Positions 9,304-20,080 of a DNA stretch of 64,000 bases are shown here, one piece after another (positions within the stretch are counted from its first letter, which is position 1; every line of letters begins with the position of its first letter). Made by a program: the position numbers and the translations under genes. The notes beneath the pieces are model-generated. The model saw only the letters and a list, made by a program, of their open reading frames with translations, made no database searches and was not told the origin of the DNA. The stretch spans positions 1,431,001 through 1,495,000 of the forward strand of contig NZ_CP075566.1 in assembly GCF_018502625.1 (NCBI RefSeq). Reading direction: 5' to 3'. This DNA is from Pseudomonas hormoni (lineage in GTDB: Bacteria > Pseudomonadota > Gammaproteobacteria > Pseudomonadales > Pseudomonadaceae).

Positions 9304-9948
9304 ATGAAAGCTTTTACCCAGCACACTGGTCTTGTCGCGCCTCTGGATCGTGCCAACGTCGACACCGACCAGATCATCCCGAAGCAGTTCTTGAAGTCGA
9401 TCAAGCGCACGGGTTTTGGCCCGAACCTGTTCGATGAATGGCGTTATCTGGATGTGGGCCAGCCATATCAGGACAACTCCAAACGCCCGTTGAACAAGGA
9501 CTTCGTCCTCAATGCCGAGCGTTATCAAGGCGCCAGCGTGTTGCTGGCCCGCGAAAACTTCGGTTGCGGCTCCAGCCGTGAACACGCGCCGTGGGCGCTG
9601 GAAGAGTACGGTTTCCGCAGCATCATTGCGCCGAGCTACGCCGACATCTTCTTCAACAACAGCTTCAAGAACGGCTTGCTGCCGATCATCTTGAGCGACG
9701 CTGAGGTTGATGAACTGTTCCAACAGGTTGAAGCGAATCCTGGCTACCAATTGCAGGTAGATCTGCAAGCCCAGACCGTGACCCGTCCGGACGGCAAAGT
9801 GTTGAGCTTCGAAATCGACGCATTCCGTAAGCATTGCCTGCTCAATGGCCTGGATGACATCGGTTTGACCTTGCAGGACCACGAGGCGATTGCGACGTTT
9901 GAAGCCAAGCACCGGGCTAGCCAGCCGTGGTTGTTTCGCGACGCGTAA
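9304..9948 (+). CDS. leuD: 3-isopropylmalate dehydratase small subunit
   Basis: A 214-residue swivel-domain subunit of isopropylmalate isomerase. The hallmarks are [15 protein letters not shown] near the N-terminus and [14 protein letters not shown], the aconitase small-subunit loop with its arginine. AAGGAG lies before the ATG at 9304. Length is standard. A REPIN separates it from the next gene, so the leuCD unit probably ends or is attenuated there. Confidence 0.97.
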   Translation: MKAFTQHTGLVAPLDRANVDTDQIIPKQFLKSIKRTGFGPNLFDEWRYLDVGQPYQDNSKRPLNKDFVLNAERYQGASVLLARENFGCGSSREHAPWALEEYGFRSIIAPSYADIFFNNSFKNGLLPIILSDAEVDELFQQVEANPGYQLQVDLQAQTVTRPDGKVLSFEIDAFRKHCLLNGLDDIGLTLQDHEAIATFEAKHRASQPWLFRDA

Positions 9949-9968
9949 GTTTGCGTAAGGCGTGATGA

Positions 9969-10050
9969 CGCCATCGCCAGCAGGCTGGCTCCCACATTGA
10001 TTTGCGGCGTTCACAAAACCCTGTGGGAGCGAGGCTGCTCGCGATGACGG
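9969..10050. repeat. REPIN, imperfect
   Basis: CCATCGCCAGCAGGCTGGCT followed by CCCACA, and downstream TGTGGGAGCGAGGCTGCTCG with CGATGACGG: two REPs in inverted order whose cores (AGCAGGCTGGCT and GAGGCTGCTC) have diverged from each other. Confidence 0.75.
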
Positions 10051-10084
10051 CAGCTCAGACAACACATATATCAAGGATATGACT

Positions 10085-10852
10085 ATGACCAGCACCGCCC
10101 AGCACGCTCAGGTTGTACAAAAGCAATTCGGTGAACAGGCCTCGGCCTATCTGAGCAGCGCCGTTCACGCTCAAGGCACCGAATTCGCACTGCTACAAGC
10201 CGAAGTGGCCGAGCAGGGCGATGCTCGGGTACTGGACCTGGGCTGCGGCGCCGGTCATGTGAGTTTCCACGTGGCCTCGCTGGTGAAAGAAGTGGTGGCC
10301 TACGACCTCTCGCAGCAAATGCTCGACGTGGTCGCTGCCGCAGCCGTTGATCGGGGTTTGAGTAATGTGACCACGGTCCTCGGCGCCGCCGAACGCCTGC
10401 CGTTCGCCGATGGCGAGTTCGATTTCGTCTTCAGCCGTTATTCGGCGCACCATTGGAGCGATCTCGGCCTGGCCCTGCGTGAAGTTCGCCGGGTGCTGAA
10501 GCCGGGCGGTGTGGCGGCGTTCGTCGACGTGTTGTCACCGGGCAGCCCGTTGTTCGACACTTACCTGCAAAGCGTCGAAGTGCTGCGCGACACCAGCCAT
10601 GTGCGCGATTATTCCGCCGGTGAGTGGTTGCGTCAGGTCAGCGAAGCGGGGTTGCACACTCGCACCACTACGCGCCAACGCCTGCGTCTGGAGTACAACA
10701 GCTGGGTCGAGCGCATGCGCACGCCACAAGTGATGCGCGCCGCGATCCGCGAGTTGCAGCAGTCGATGGGCAACGAAGTGCGCGAATATTTTGAGATTGA
10801 GGCCGATGGTTCGTTCAGTACAGATGTGCTGGTACTGATGGCTGAACGATAG
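10085..10852 (+). CDS. class I SAM-dependent methyltransferase
   Basis: A 255-residue Methyltransf_11-type protein of the UbiE/SmtA kind. Motif I is VLDLGCGAGHVSFHVA (about residues 47-62), followed by the acidic end of strand 2 (VVAYDLS) and the post-I region GAAERLPFADGEFDFVFSRY. The substrate is not predictable. The ATG at 10085 is preferred because AAGGA lies seven bases upstream; an ATG at 10079 would overlap that site. It sits between leuD and leuB, an arrangement seen in other Pseudomonas, but has no obvious role in the leucine pathway. Confidence 0.87.
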   Translation: MTSTAQHAQVVQKQFGEQASAYLSSAVHAQGTEFALLQAEVAEQGDARVLDLGCGAGHVSFHVASLVKEVVAYDLSQQMLDVVAAAAVDRGLSNVTTVLGAAERLPFADGEFDFVFSRYSAHHWSDLGLALREVRRVLKPGGVAAFVDVLSPGSPLFDTYLQSVEVLRDTSHVRDYSAGEWLRQVSEAGLHTRTTTRQRLRLEYNSWVERMRTPQVMRAAIRELQQSMGNEVREYFEIEADGSFSTDVLVLMAER

Positions 10853-10932
10853 GCTCTGAACGATTGCCGTCGAAAGATAGAATTTTTCCGGGTGTGCTCA
10901 AAGGGCACACCGACTGAAGACATGAGGAAAGC

Positions 10933-12015
<1,083 letters not shown>

Positions 12016-12021
12016 TCTCTC

Positions 12022-12066
12022 GGGCCCGCTGCAACTTTCACTCTTGAAAGCAGCGGCCCACTTTTT
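12022..12066 (+). terminator. terminator between leuB and asd
   Basis: GGGC and CGCTGC pair with GCAGCG and GCCC (one bulged C), loop of about 17 bases, followed by ACTTTTT. Six bases after the leuB stop. Confidence 0.75.
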
Positions 12067-12084
12067 AAAGAAGGTGTAGTTGCG

Positions 12085-13197
12085 ATGAAACGTGTAGGTC
12101 TGATCGGTTGGCGCGGTATGGTCGGTTCCGTGCTCATGCAGCGGATGCTGGAAGAGCAGGATTTCGATCTTATCGAGCCGGTGTTTTTCACCACTTCCAA
12201 TGTCGGTGGCCAAGGCCCGTCCGTGGGCAAGGACATTGCTCCGCTCAAGGACGCTTACAGCATTGAAGAGCTGAAAACCCTCGACGTGATTCTGACCTGC
12301 CAGGGTGGCGACTACACCAGCGAAGTGTTCCCGAAGCTGCGCGAAGCCGGCTGGCAGGGTTACTGGATCGACGCCGCTTCCAGCCTGCGCATGCAGGATG
12401 ACGCAGTGATCGTGCTGGACCCGGTGAACCGCAAGGTCATCGACCAGCAGCTCGACGCGGGCACCAAGAATTACATCGGCGGCAACTGCACCGTCAGCTT
12501 GATGCTGATGGGCCTGGGCGGTCTGTTCGAAGCCGGCCTGGTGGAGTGGATGAGCGCCATGACTTATCAGGCGGCCTCCGGTGCCGGCGCGCAGAACATG
12601 CGTGAACTGATCAAGCAAATGGGCGCGACCCACGCTGCTGTCGCCGATCAACTGGCCGACCCGGCCAGCGCCATCCTCGACATTGACCGCCGTGTGGCCG
12701 AAGCCATGCGCAGCGATGCGTACCCGACCGAAAACTTCGGCGTACCGCTGGCCGGCAGCCTGATCCCGTGGATCGACAAGGAACTGCCGAACGGTCAGAG
12801 CCGCGAAGAGTGGAAGGCCCAGGCCGAGACCAACAAGATTCTCGGTCGCTTCAAGAGCCCGATCCCGGTGGACGGTATCTGCGTGCGCATCGGCGCCATG
12901 CGCTGCCACAGCCAGGCGCTGACCATCAAGCTGAACAAAGATGTGCCGATCGCCGACATCGAAGGGCTGATCAGCCAGCACAACCCTTGGGTCAAACTGG
13001 TGCCGAACAACCGCGACATCAGCATGCAGGAGCTGAGCCCGACGAAGGTCACCGGCACCCTGAATGTTCCGGTGGGTCGTCTGCGCAAGCTGAACATGGG
13101 TTCGCAGTTCGTCGGCGCGTTCACCGTCGGCGACCAGCTGCTGTGGGGCGCGGCCGAGCCGCTGCGTCGCATGTTGCGGATTCTGCTTGAGCGTTGA
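12085..13197 (+). CDS. asd: aspartate-semialdehyde dehydrogenase
   Basis: A 370-residue NADPH-dependent enzyme making aspartate semialdehyde for lysine, diaminopimelate, methionine and threonine. The N-terminal nucleotide loop is [17 protein letters not shown]. The active-site cysteine is in [15 protein letters not shown] (about residue 135) and the substrate-binding part in [16 protein letters not shown]. Length agrees with the Gram-negative form. A terminator with two G-U pairs follows, then a long REPIN and the paralogous usg gene. Confidence 0.97.
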   Translation: MKRVGLIGWRGMVGSVLMQRMLEEQDFDLIEPVFFTTSNVGGQGPSVGKDIAPLKDAYSIEELKTLDVILTCQGGDYTSEVFPKLREAGWQGYWIDAASSLRMQDDAVIVLDPVNRKVIDQQLDAGTKNYIGGNCTVSLMLMGLGGLFEAGLVEWMSAMTYQAASGAGAQNMRELIKQMGATHAAVADQLADPASAILDIDRRVAEAMRSDAYPTENFGVPLAGSLIPWIDKELPNGQSREEWKAQAETNKILGRFKSPIPVDGICVRIGAMRCHSQALTIKLNKDVPIADIEGLISQHNPWVKLVPNNRDISMQELSPTKVTGTLNVPVGRLRKLNMGSQFVGAFTVGDQLLWGAAEPLRRMLRILLER

Positions 13198-13218
13198 TTG
13201 ATTGAAGTAATCAAAGAG

Positions 13219-13249
13219 CCCGTGCCTTGAAAGAGGTGCGGGTTTTTTT
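13219..13249 (+). terminator. terminator of asd
   Basis: CCCGTGCCT pairs with AGGTGCGGG (nine pairs, two of them G-U), loop TGAAAG, then seven T. Confidence 0.85.
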
Positions 13250-13285
13250 ATGGGCAACATTCTGACGTTGATCGGTTGCCTGACC

Positions 13286-13390
13286 CGGCCCCATCGCGGG
13301 CAAGCCCGCTCCCACAGTGGTTGGTGTCATACACAAAATTTGTGTACACCGCTGAAAACTGTGGGAGCGGGCTTGCCCGCGATGGGGCCG
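13286..13390. repeat. REPIN with long, nearly perfect arms
   Basis: The left arm starts CGGCCCCATCGCGGGCAAGC and continues to CCCACAGT; the right arm runs from ACTGTGGGAGCGGGCTTGCC to CGATGGGGCCG. The two arms are inverse copies over about 33 bases around a spacer that is itself partly palindromic (ACACAAAATTTGTGT). It belongs to the GCGGGCAAGCCCGC REP type also found at 36163. Confidence 0.88.
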
Positions 13391-13478
13391 GAACAGGCGC
13401 CGCAAATCTCCACCGAATTGCCTGCGTGCCCACCACCCGGTAAAGTGCCGCTCCCCCCGTTTCGCCAGAGGTAGAACC

Positions 13479-14489
13479 ATGAGCCAGTCCTTTGATATTG
13501 CCGTGATCGGCGCCACCGGTACTGTCGGCGAAACGCTGGTGCAGATTCTCGAAGAACGCGACTTTCCGGTCGGCAACCTGCATCTGCTGGCCAGCAGCGA
13601 ATCCGCCGGGCATTCAGTGCCGTTTCGCGGCAAGAACGTGCGGGTGCGGGAAGTGGATGAGTTCGACTTCAGCAAAGTGCAGTTGGTTTTTTTCGCCGCA
13701 GGCCCGGCGGTGACCTTGAGTTTCGCCTCGCGCGCCACAGCCGCCGGTTGCTCGTTGATCGATCTGTCCGGCGCCTTGCCGGCCGATCAGGCGCCACAAG
13801 TGGTGCCGGAAGCCAATGCCCAGGTGTTGGCCGGTCTGAAAAAACCGTACCAGGTCAGCAGTCCAAGCCCATCGGCCACCACGTTGGCCGTAGTGCTCGC
13901 ACCGTTGCTCGGTCTGCTCGACCTGCAGCGCGTCAATGTGACCGCCAGTCTGGCCGTTTCTGCCCAGGGGCGCGAAGCCGTCACTGAACTGGCCCGGCAA
14001 ACCGCCGAACTGCTCAATGTGCGTCCGCTGGAGCCGACTTTCTTCGACCGGCAGATGGCTTTCAACCTGCTGGCGCAAGTCGGCAAGCCGGATGATCAGG
14101 GCCATACGCTGCTGGAAAAGCGCCTGGTGCGTGAACTGCGTCAGGTCATGGCTTTGCCTTTATTAAAGATTTCCGTCACTTGCATTCAAGCCCCGGTGTT
14201 TTTTGGCGATAGCTTTAGCGTGACCTTGCAGTCAGCAAGCGCTGTGGACCTGGCGAAAATCAACGAAGCGCTGGAAGACGCGCCGGGTATCGAACTGGTA
14301 GAAGCCGGCGATTACCCGACCGCGGTCGGCGACGCGGTGGGGCAAGACGTGGTCTACGTCGGTCGGGTTCGCGCTGGAATCGACGACCCGTCGGAACTTA
14401 ATTTGTGGCTGACGTCAGATAACGTACGCAAAGGCGCGGCGCTCAATGCTGTGCAGGTGGCTGAATTGTTGATAAAAGACCTGCTGTAA
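13479..14489 (+). CDS. USG-1-like protein, aspartate-semialdehyde dehydrogenase paralogue without the catalytic Cys
   Basis: A 336-residue protein of the Asd fold: VIGATGTVGETLVQILEER is the NADP loop and the C-terminal half follows the Asd dimerisation domain. Where true Asd enzymes have an Asn-Cys-Thr/Ser active site, this protein reads SSPSPSATTLAVVLAPL, so the nucleophilic cysteine is missing and dehydrogenase activity is unlikely. Similar proteins (Usg) lie between asd and fimV or truA in gamma-proteobacteria; their role is unknown. The start ATG at 13479 has AGAGGTAG upstream. Confidence 0.85.
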   Translation: MSQSFDIAVIGATGTVGETLVQILEERDFPVGNLHLLASSESAGHSVPFRGKNVRVREVDEFDFSKVQLVFFAAGPAVTLSFASRATAAGCSLIDLSGALPADQAPQVVPEANAQVLAGLKKPYQVSSPSPSATTLAVVLAPLLGLLDLQRVNVTASLAVSAQGREAVTELARQTAELLNVRPLEPTFFDRQMAFNLLAQVGKPDDQGHTLLEKRLVRELRQVMALPLLKISVTCIQAPVFFGDSFSVTLQSASAVDLAKINEALEDAPGIELVEAGDYPTAVGDAVGQDVVYVGRVRAGIDDPSELNLWLTSDNVRKGAALNAVQVAELLIKDLL

Positions 14490-14697
14490 AAGATACTTGG
14501 CAACAATTTGCAGAATGATTCTGGCCGGGCACCATGCCTGGCCGGATTGCTGAAGGCGAGTCACCCTGCGGGGCTTTCCGGGGCATGAAAGAAATGATCG
14601 CGCGCGACGACCCTTCGCCGCCGCGCGCAATGCCTTACGGCAGCGACTATCAACACCTTCTCGCTGGCCGAGGAATGTTCAGACAAAGGATGAGGCT

Positions 14698-17334
14698 ATG
14701 GTTCAAGTTCGCAAACTGGTGTTAGCAATAGCGGCCGCCTCGGCGCTGTCCTCCGGTATGGCGCATGCGCTCGGGCTCGGGGAATTGACCCTGAAATCGT
14801 CGCTGAACCAGCCGCTGGTGGCGGAAATCGAGCTGCTCGACGTCAAGGACCTCACCGCTGCCGAAGTGGTGCCGAGCCTGGCGTCGCCGGAAGATTTCGC
14901 CAAGGCCGGTGTCGATCGCCAGGCGTTTCTCAACGACCTGAGCTTCACCCCGGTGCTCAACGCCAGTGGCAAAAGCGTCCTGCGTGTGACGTCCAGCAAG
15001 CCGCTGTCCGAACCGATGGTGAAATTCCTGGTTCAGGTGATGTGGCCCAACGGTCGCCTTCTGCGCGATTACAGCGTGCTGCTCGATCCGTCCAAATTCT
15101 CGCCGCAAACCGCTGAAGCGGCTGCGCAACCGGCACCGACCCAGACGGTCACTGCACCCGTGACCGGCGCCACCAAACCGACCCAATACACCACCACGCC
15201 ACGCGATACCCTGTGGGAAATCGCCGAGAAGGCGCGTAATGGCGGCTCGGTTCAGCAAACCATGTTGGCCATCCAGGCGCTGAACCCGGATGCGTTCATC
15301 AACGGCAACATCAACCTGCTGAAGACCGGTCAGGTCCTGCGCCTGCCGGATCAGACGCAGGCCACCAGCGTGCCGCAACCCAAGGCGATTGCTGAAGTCG
15401 CCGCGCAGAACACCGCGTGGCGTCAGGGTCGTCGCTATGTAGCCAAGCCTGGTACAGGGCAGCAGCAACTCGACGCGACCAAACGCGCTCGCGGTGAAGG
15501 CGCTCCTGGGCAGCCCGCCAAGGACAATCTGAGCCTGGTGTCTGCCGAGTCCGGCAAGGCCGGTGGCAAAGGTGCGGCAGGTGATGCGAAGGCCTTGAGC
15601 AACAAACTGGCAGTGACCCAGGAAAGCCTCGACACGACCCGTCGTGACAACGCTGAACTGAAAGGCCGCATGACCGATCTGCAAAGCCAGTTGGACAAGC
15701 TGCAACGCCTGATCGAGCTGAAGAACAATCAACTGGCCAAGTTGCAGGCTGAAGGTGCTGCGGGTGCGCCGGCTGCTGCGACGACGGCTCCGGCCATCTC
15801 GGCCGAATTGAGTCCGAGCCCTGCGCCAGTCGCAGCCGCGCCGGCAACGCCTGCCCCTTCGGCGGCGGCCCCTGAAGCAACGCCGGCCCCGGCCGAGACG
15901 CCAACCGAGCCAGCGCCTGCAACATCTGACGACCAGAAGTTCAACGAACTGCTGACCAATCCGTGGTTGCTGGGCATGGTCGGTGGCGGGGCGGTGGTTG
16001 TGCTGCTGTTGCTGCTGTTGCTGGCCCGTCGCCGCAAAGCCCAGCAGGAAGCCGAAAAACACCTGCGCATGGCCCGTGCGTTGTCCGAGGAGCAGGAGTT
16101 CTCTGCTGATCTGGACTTGCCTGAAAGCAGCTTTGAAGGTCTGGAAGTGCCGCCGCCAAGCGTGAAGCTCGCGACCGCACCGGCTCCTGCACCAGCGCTG
16201 ACCCCGGCACCGGCTCCAGCTCCAGTGATTGCGCCAGTGGTGGTAACGCCGCCGATTGCCGCACCACTGGTCGCGCCTGCCGCTGATCGCGATGACGACG
16301 TGCTGACCAAGGCGCAGTCGCACATGGCCGCCGGTCGCCTGAATCAGGCTGCTGCGTTGCTGGAAGACGGCATCAAACAAGAACCTCAGCGCAGTGACCT
16401 GCGTCTGAAGCTGATGGAAGTCTACGGTCAGCAGGGCGATCGCGATGCGTTCGTGGCCCAGGAGCGTCAGCTCGTGGCCAACGGCGAAAACTTTGCCCGT
16501 GTCGAAGAGCTGAAAAGCCGCTTCCCGGCCATGGCGGTCGTCGTGGCGGGTGGTCTGGCTGCTGCGGCCGTCGCTGCCGAGCTGGACGCCCAATACGTCC
16601 AGGATCTGTTGAAGGACGAGCCCGAAGAACCGGCACCGGCACTGGCCGATGACGACTTCGACAGCGCGTTTGATCTGAGTCTGGATGATCTGGAAACGGC
16701 CTCTCCTGCGGTGGTTGCACCTGAGTCGGCGCCTTCGCCAGAGGCTTTGGCCGAACTGGATGAATTCCCGCTGGACGACGACCTGAGCTTTGAGTCGGTG
16801 CTGCAGCAGCAGACCGAAATCAAGGAAAACCTCGACGACCTGTCGGACTTCGATCTGGACATGGACCTCGGTGGAGAGCCGTCGTCGGGGATCCTCGCTG
16901 AAGACGATTTCCTGTTGAGCCTGGATGACGACGTCAAGGACTTGCCTGCTGCTGAAGTGCCGGCCGCTCCTGAGGTAGCGCTGGATGATCTGGAGCTGCC
17001 GGCGGATTTCGATCTGTCGCTGGCCGATGAAATGGATGCTCCGGATGCATTCGCGGCTGAGCTGGATGACGTCAACGCCGAGCTGGATCGTCTGTCCCAG
17101 AGCATTGGCGAACCAACCTTTACCGCAGAAGACGCATTGGCTTCCGCCGCTGACGAGCCGGAATTCGATTTCCTCTCCGGCACCGACGAAGTCGCCACCA
17201 AACTCGATCTGGCCCAGGCCTACATCGACATGGGCGACGCCGACGGCGCACGGGACATCCTCAACGAAGTCGTGACCGAGGGTGATGCGGGTCAGAAGAG
17301 CGAAGCGAAGGAAATGCTGGCGCGTCTGGCTTGA
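14698..17334 (+). CDS. fimV: FimV, inner-membrane peptidoglycan-binding polar hub protein
   Basis: An 878-residue protein for type IV pilus assembly, twitching motility and polar organisation. Order: signal peptide (1-25, ending MAHALGLG), conserved FimV N-domain (to about 130), LysM domain (163-213), coiled coil (about 300-350), Pro/Ala linker, one membrane segment (about 421-445, LLGMVGGGAVVVLLLLLLLA before RRRK), a long Asp/Glu-rich cytoplasmic part, and a TPR-like FimV C-terminal domain (about 828-878). AAAGGA lies seven bases before the ATG. Same position as in other pseudomonads, between usg and truA. Confidence 0.95.
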   Translation: MVQVRKLVLAIAAASALSSGMAHALGLGELTLKSSLNQPLVAEIELLDVKDLTAAEVVPSLASPEDFAKAGVDRQAFLNDLSFTPVLNASGKSVLRVTSSKPLSEPMVKFLVQVMWPNGRLLRDYSVLLDPSKFSPQTAEAAAQPAPTQTVTAPVTGATKPTQYTTTPRDTLWEIAEKARNGGSVQQTMLAIQALNPDAFINGNINLLKTGQVLRLPDQTQATSVPQPKAIAEVAAQNTAWRQGRRYVAKPGTGQQQLDATKRARGEGAPGQPAKDNLSLVSAESGKAGGKGAAGDAKALSNKLAVTQESLDTTRRDNAELKGRMTDLQSQLDKLQRLIELKNNQLAKLQAEGAAGAPAAATTAPAISAELSPSPAPVAAAPATPAPSAAAPEATPAPAETPTEPAPATSDDQKFNELLTNPWLLGMVGGGAVVVLLLLLLLARRRKAQQEAEKHLRMARALSEEQEFSADLDLPESSFEGLEVPPPSVKLATAPAPAPALTPAPAPAPVIAPVVVTPPIAAPLVAPAADRDDDVLTKAQSHMAAGRLNQAAALLEDGIKQEPQRSDLRLKLMEVYGQQGDRDAFVAQERQLVANGENFARVEELKSRFPAMAVVVAGGLAAAAVAAELDAQYVQDLLKDEPEEPAPALADDDFDSAFDLSLDDLETASPAVVAPESAPSPEALAELDEFPLDDDLSFESVLQQQTEIKENLDDLSDFDLDMDLGGEPSSGILAEDDFLLSLDDDVKDLPAAEVPAAPEVALDDLELPADFDLSLADEMDAPDAFAAELDDVNAELDRLSQSIGEPTFTAEDALASAADEPEFDFLSGTDEVATKLDLAQAYIDMGDADGARDILNEVVTEGDAGQKSEAKEMLARLA

Positions 17335-17354
17335 TGAGTCAGTAAGTTGTAAAA

Positions 17355-17385
17355 AAAACGGCAGCCCATTGAGGCTGCCGTTTTT
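17355..17385. terminator. bidirectional terminator after fimV
   Basis: AAAACGGCAGCC, loop CATTGA, GGCTGCCGTTTTT. T-rich on both strands; on the minus strand it would also serve the peptidase gene at 17512-18171. Confidence 0.88.
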
Positions 17386-17420
17386 GTTTGAATGATAATG
17401 CGATGGTGTTTGTCGGGATG

Positions 17421-17490
17421 TCTTCGCGGGCAAAGCTCGCTCCTACAGGTTCGGTGATCCCCGTAGGAGCGAGCGGTGCGGCGATCCGAC
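17421..17490. repeat. degenerate REP pair
   Basis: CTTCGCGGGCAAAGCTCGCT with TCCTACAGG, then GTAGGAGCGAGCGGTGCGGC: the inner halves of two inverted REPs remain recognisable but the outer parts have decayed. Confidence 0.6.
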
Positions 17491-17511
17491 TTGGCCGCGA
17501 AGCTTTTTGGC

Positions 17512-18171
17512 TCAAGCCAACAAATCCTCATAAAACGCACCAAACGGCCGGGTAGGGTGGGCGATCTGGATTTCCAGAATCCACAGCCCGACATTCGGAC
17601 ACTCCTCGAAATTGCCCAAATCCCCGGCACGATAAATCGCATGGGGAAAATCACTGACCCGGTGCCCCTTGATCTCCAGGTTCAACTTCCAGCCCATCTC
17701 CGTTGCCTGTTCGTCGGCGTAACGGTACAACTCGGGGCCGGCCACTTGCCGGGTGCGCCAGTAATCGTGAACCTGATCGAACAACGTCTTGGCTGCCGTC
17801 GCGCACGCCTTCATTTCGGGATCGTTGCCGACGACAAACGTTGCGCCAGAGTCGCCTTCATGGCGATCCCAGACGACGCCGAGGTCGATAAAGAAAATGT
17901 CGTTCTCCGCCAGTACCGGATCGCCTTCGGAACGTTGCTTGAAGGTTTTCAGGGTGTTTTTGCCAAAGCGGATCTTCGAGGGGTGCCAGATGCGATCCAT
18001 CCCTAGCTCGTTCAATACTTCAAGGCTCATGGCCAGCGCCTCGGATTCGCGCATGCCGGGTTTGATGCGTCGGGCCATCTCGTCGATGGCTTCCCACGTC
18101 TTGCGTTTGGCGTGCACCATGCCTTCCAGGCTGTAAGCCAGGCCGACGGCTTCTTTGAGGAGTGCGGTCAT
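17512..18171 (-). CDS. M24 family metallopeptidase (creatinase/aminopeptidase fold)
   Basis: A 219-residue pita-bread-fold protein. Probable metal ligands are the Asp in FFIDLGVVWD, the Asp in EGDSGATFVV, the His in KGHRVSDFPH and the Glu in LWILEIQIAH. It is a minimal domain without the creatinase N-terminal domain. The substrate (X-Pro peptide, or another amide) is not predictable. It is transcribed convergently to fimV and divergently from truA. Confidence 0.82.
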   Translation of the reverse strand: MTALLKEAVGLAYSLEGMVHAKRKTWEAIDEMARRIKPGMRESEALAMSLEVLNELGMDRIWHPSKIRFGKNTLKTFKQRSEGDPVLAENDIFFIDLGVVWDRHEGDSGATFVVGNDPEMKACATAAKTLFDQVHDYWRTRQVAGPELYRYADEQATEMGWKLNLEIKGHRVSDFPHAIYRAGDLGNFEECPNVGLWILEIQIAHPTRPFGAFYEDLLA

Positions 18172-18329
18172 CGTCAGGTCTCGGTGGTTTTCTGTTTTTC
18201 GTTGTGTATTTATCTATATAGCGAAATCTGCATGGGCACCGCAACGGCACAAACATCACACGCCTCTGGCGTCCCGGTCCGGCGGCCTTATAATGCCCGC
18301 CTTTGCGTACATCAGCAGGCTGTCACTCC

Positions 18330-19184
18330 TTGGCAAATATAGATAACCCGGCTGCCGAAATGGCGGCCGACGGCTTTTTCCGCATCGCCTTGGGCGTTGA
18401 ATACAAAGGCTCGCGCTTTCGCGGCTGGCAGCGTCAGGCGTCCGGTGTGCTCACGGTGCAGGAAACCCTGGAAAAGGCTTTGTCCAAAGTCGCCGACTCA
18501 CCGGTGTCGCTGCTCTGTGCCGGGCGTACGGACGCGGGCGTGCATGCGTGCGGCCAGGTGGTGCATTTCGACACGCAGGTCGAGCGTTCGATGAAAGCCT
18601 GGGTCATGGGCGCCAACATCAACTTGCCCCACGACGTCAGTGTCAGCTGGGCCAAGGTCATGCCGGCGCATTTCCATGCGCGGTTCAAGGCCATCGCCCG
18701 GCGCTATCGCTACGTGATCTACAACGATCAGATCCGCCCGGCGCACCTGAACGAAGAAATCACCTGGAATCACCGCCCCCTCGACGTCGAGCGCATGGCC
18801 GAGGCCGCGCAATACCTGGTCGGCACCCACGATTTCAGCGCTTTCCGCGCGGGCCAGTGCCAGGCCAAGTCACCGATCAAGGAGCTGCATCACCTGCGCG
18901 TCACGCGCCACGGCAAGATGATCGTGCTGGATATTCGCGCCAGCGCCTTCCTGCACCACATGGTGCGCAACATTGCCGGGGTACTGATGACCATCGGCGC
19001 CGGCGAGCGTCCGGTGGAGTGGATGAAAGAAGTGCTGGAGAGCCGGATTCGCCGTTCCGGCGGGGTGACGGCGCATCCATTCGGCCTGTATCTGGTGCAG
19101 GTCGAGTACCGCGATGAGTTCGAATTGCCCGAGCGTTACATTGGCCCACACTTCCTGACCGGTTTCGCCGAACTTGACGGCTGA
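18330..19184 (+). CDS. truA: tRNA pseudouridine(38-40) synthase
   Basis: About 284 residues; converts uridines 38-40 of the tRNA anticodon stem to pseudouridine. The catalytic Asp lies in AGRTDAGVHACGQ near residue 67; FRAGQCQAKSP and FLHHMVRNIAGVL are further TruA motifs. The start is uncertain: there is no ATG with a good SD. I chose the TTG at 18330 (MANIDNPAAEMAADGFF); alternatives are TTG at 18303 and ATG at 18360. It heads the run truA-trpF-accD-folC. Confidence 0.92.
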   Translation: MANIDNPAAEMAADGFFRIALGVEYKGSRFRGWQRQASGVLTVQETLEKALSKVADSPVSLLCAGRTDAGVHACGQVVHFDTQVERSMKAWVMGANINLPHDVSVSWAKVMPAHFHARFKAIARRYRYVIYNDQIRPAHLNEEITWNHRPLDVERMAEAAQYLVGTHDFSAFRAGQCQAKSPIKELHHLRVTRHGKMIVLDIRASAFLHHMVRNIAGVLMTIGAGERPVEWMKEVLESRIRRSGGVTAHPFGLYLVQVEYRDEFELPERYIGPHFLTGFAELDG

Positions 19185-19247
19185 CGCCCTCGAACGCATT
19201 TGTTACCATCCGGGACTTTCCCGGATTTGCCCTGAGGTTTTATCGAC

Positions 19248-19871
19248 ATGTCAGCCGTTCGCAGCAAGATTTGCGGGATTACCCGCATAGAAGATGCGTT
19301 GGCGGCGGTCGAGGCTGGCGCGGATGCGATCGGGTTTGTGTTTTACGCCAAGAGCCCACGGGCCGTGACGTTCCAGCAGGCGCGCGACATCATCAAGGCG
19401 CTGCCGCCGTTCGTGACTACCGTGGGTTTGTTCGTCAACGCCAGCCGTTGCGAGTTGGGCGAACTGCTCGATGCCGTGCCGCTGGACTTACTCCAGTTTC
19501 ATGGCGATGAGACCGCTGCCGACTGTGAAGGCTGGCACCGGCCGTACATCAAGGCGCTGCGGGTCAAGGCCGGCGACGATATCGCGGCGGCATGCGATGC
19601 GTTTCCGAGCGCGAGCGGTATCCTGCTCGACGCCTACGTTGAAGGCGTACCCGGCGGAACCGGCGAAGCATTCGACTGGTCTCTGATACCGCAAGGCTTG
19701 AGCAAACCGATCATCCTGGCGGGCGGCTTGACGCCGGACAATGTCGCCGAGGCGATTGCAAGGGTCCGGCCTTACGCCGTGGACGTCAGCGGTGGGGTAG
19801 AGGCGAGCAAGGGCATCAAGGATCACGCAAAGATTCAGGCATTCATCAAGGCTGTACGTAGTAGCACGTAG
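19248..19871 (+). CDS. trpF: phosphoribosylanthranilate isomerase
   Basis: A 207-residue TIM-barrel enzyme of tryptophan biosynthesis, isomerising N-(5-phosphoribosyl)anthranilate to the ribulosyl form. It starts [18 protein letters not shown], with the catalytic Cys in KICGITR and the catalytic Asp in [24 protein letters not shown] and VDVSGGVE form the phosphate site. It lies 63 bp after truA, away from the other trp genes as usual in Pseudomonas. Confidence 0.97.
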   Translation: MSAVRSKICGITRIEDALAAVEAGADAIGFVFYAKSPRAVTFQQARDIIKALPPFVTTVGLFVNASRCELGELLDAVPLDLLQFHGDETAADCEGWHRPYIKALRVKAGDDIAAACDAFPSASGILLDAYVEGVPGGTGEAFDWSLIPQGLSKPIILAGGLTPDNVAEAIARVRPYAVDVSGGVEASKGIKDHAKIQAFIKAVRSST

Positions 19872-20080
19872 TTGATGTGACGGCTGGCAGACTGCCGCCG
19901 TCCCAAAATGCACTGCGCTGCACAAAGCAGGCACGGCTGAGGATTGATGGGTTGTACGCAGGTCACGCTTCACTGACCCGGCCATCCACCGATCATCGCC
20001 ACACACATGAATTTAGCTCAAGGGCATACGCGGGGCTGCGAACCAGAGCGTTCGGGCCGCCGGTACTGGAGAAAGAAAGC

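Noticed and set aside
14722..17433. A 903-residue open frame on the minus strand
   Set aside because: It is antisense to fimV, composed of Arg/Gln/His-rich translation of Ala/Pro/Asp codons, with no domain.
19877..20080. An N-terminal extension of accD
   Set aside because: The extra 68 residues lack resemblance to AccD and have no ribosome site, whereas the ATG at 20081 has both.
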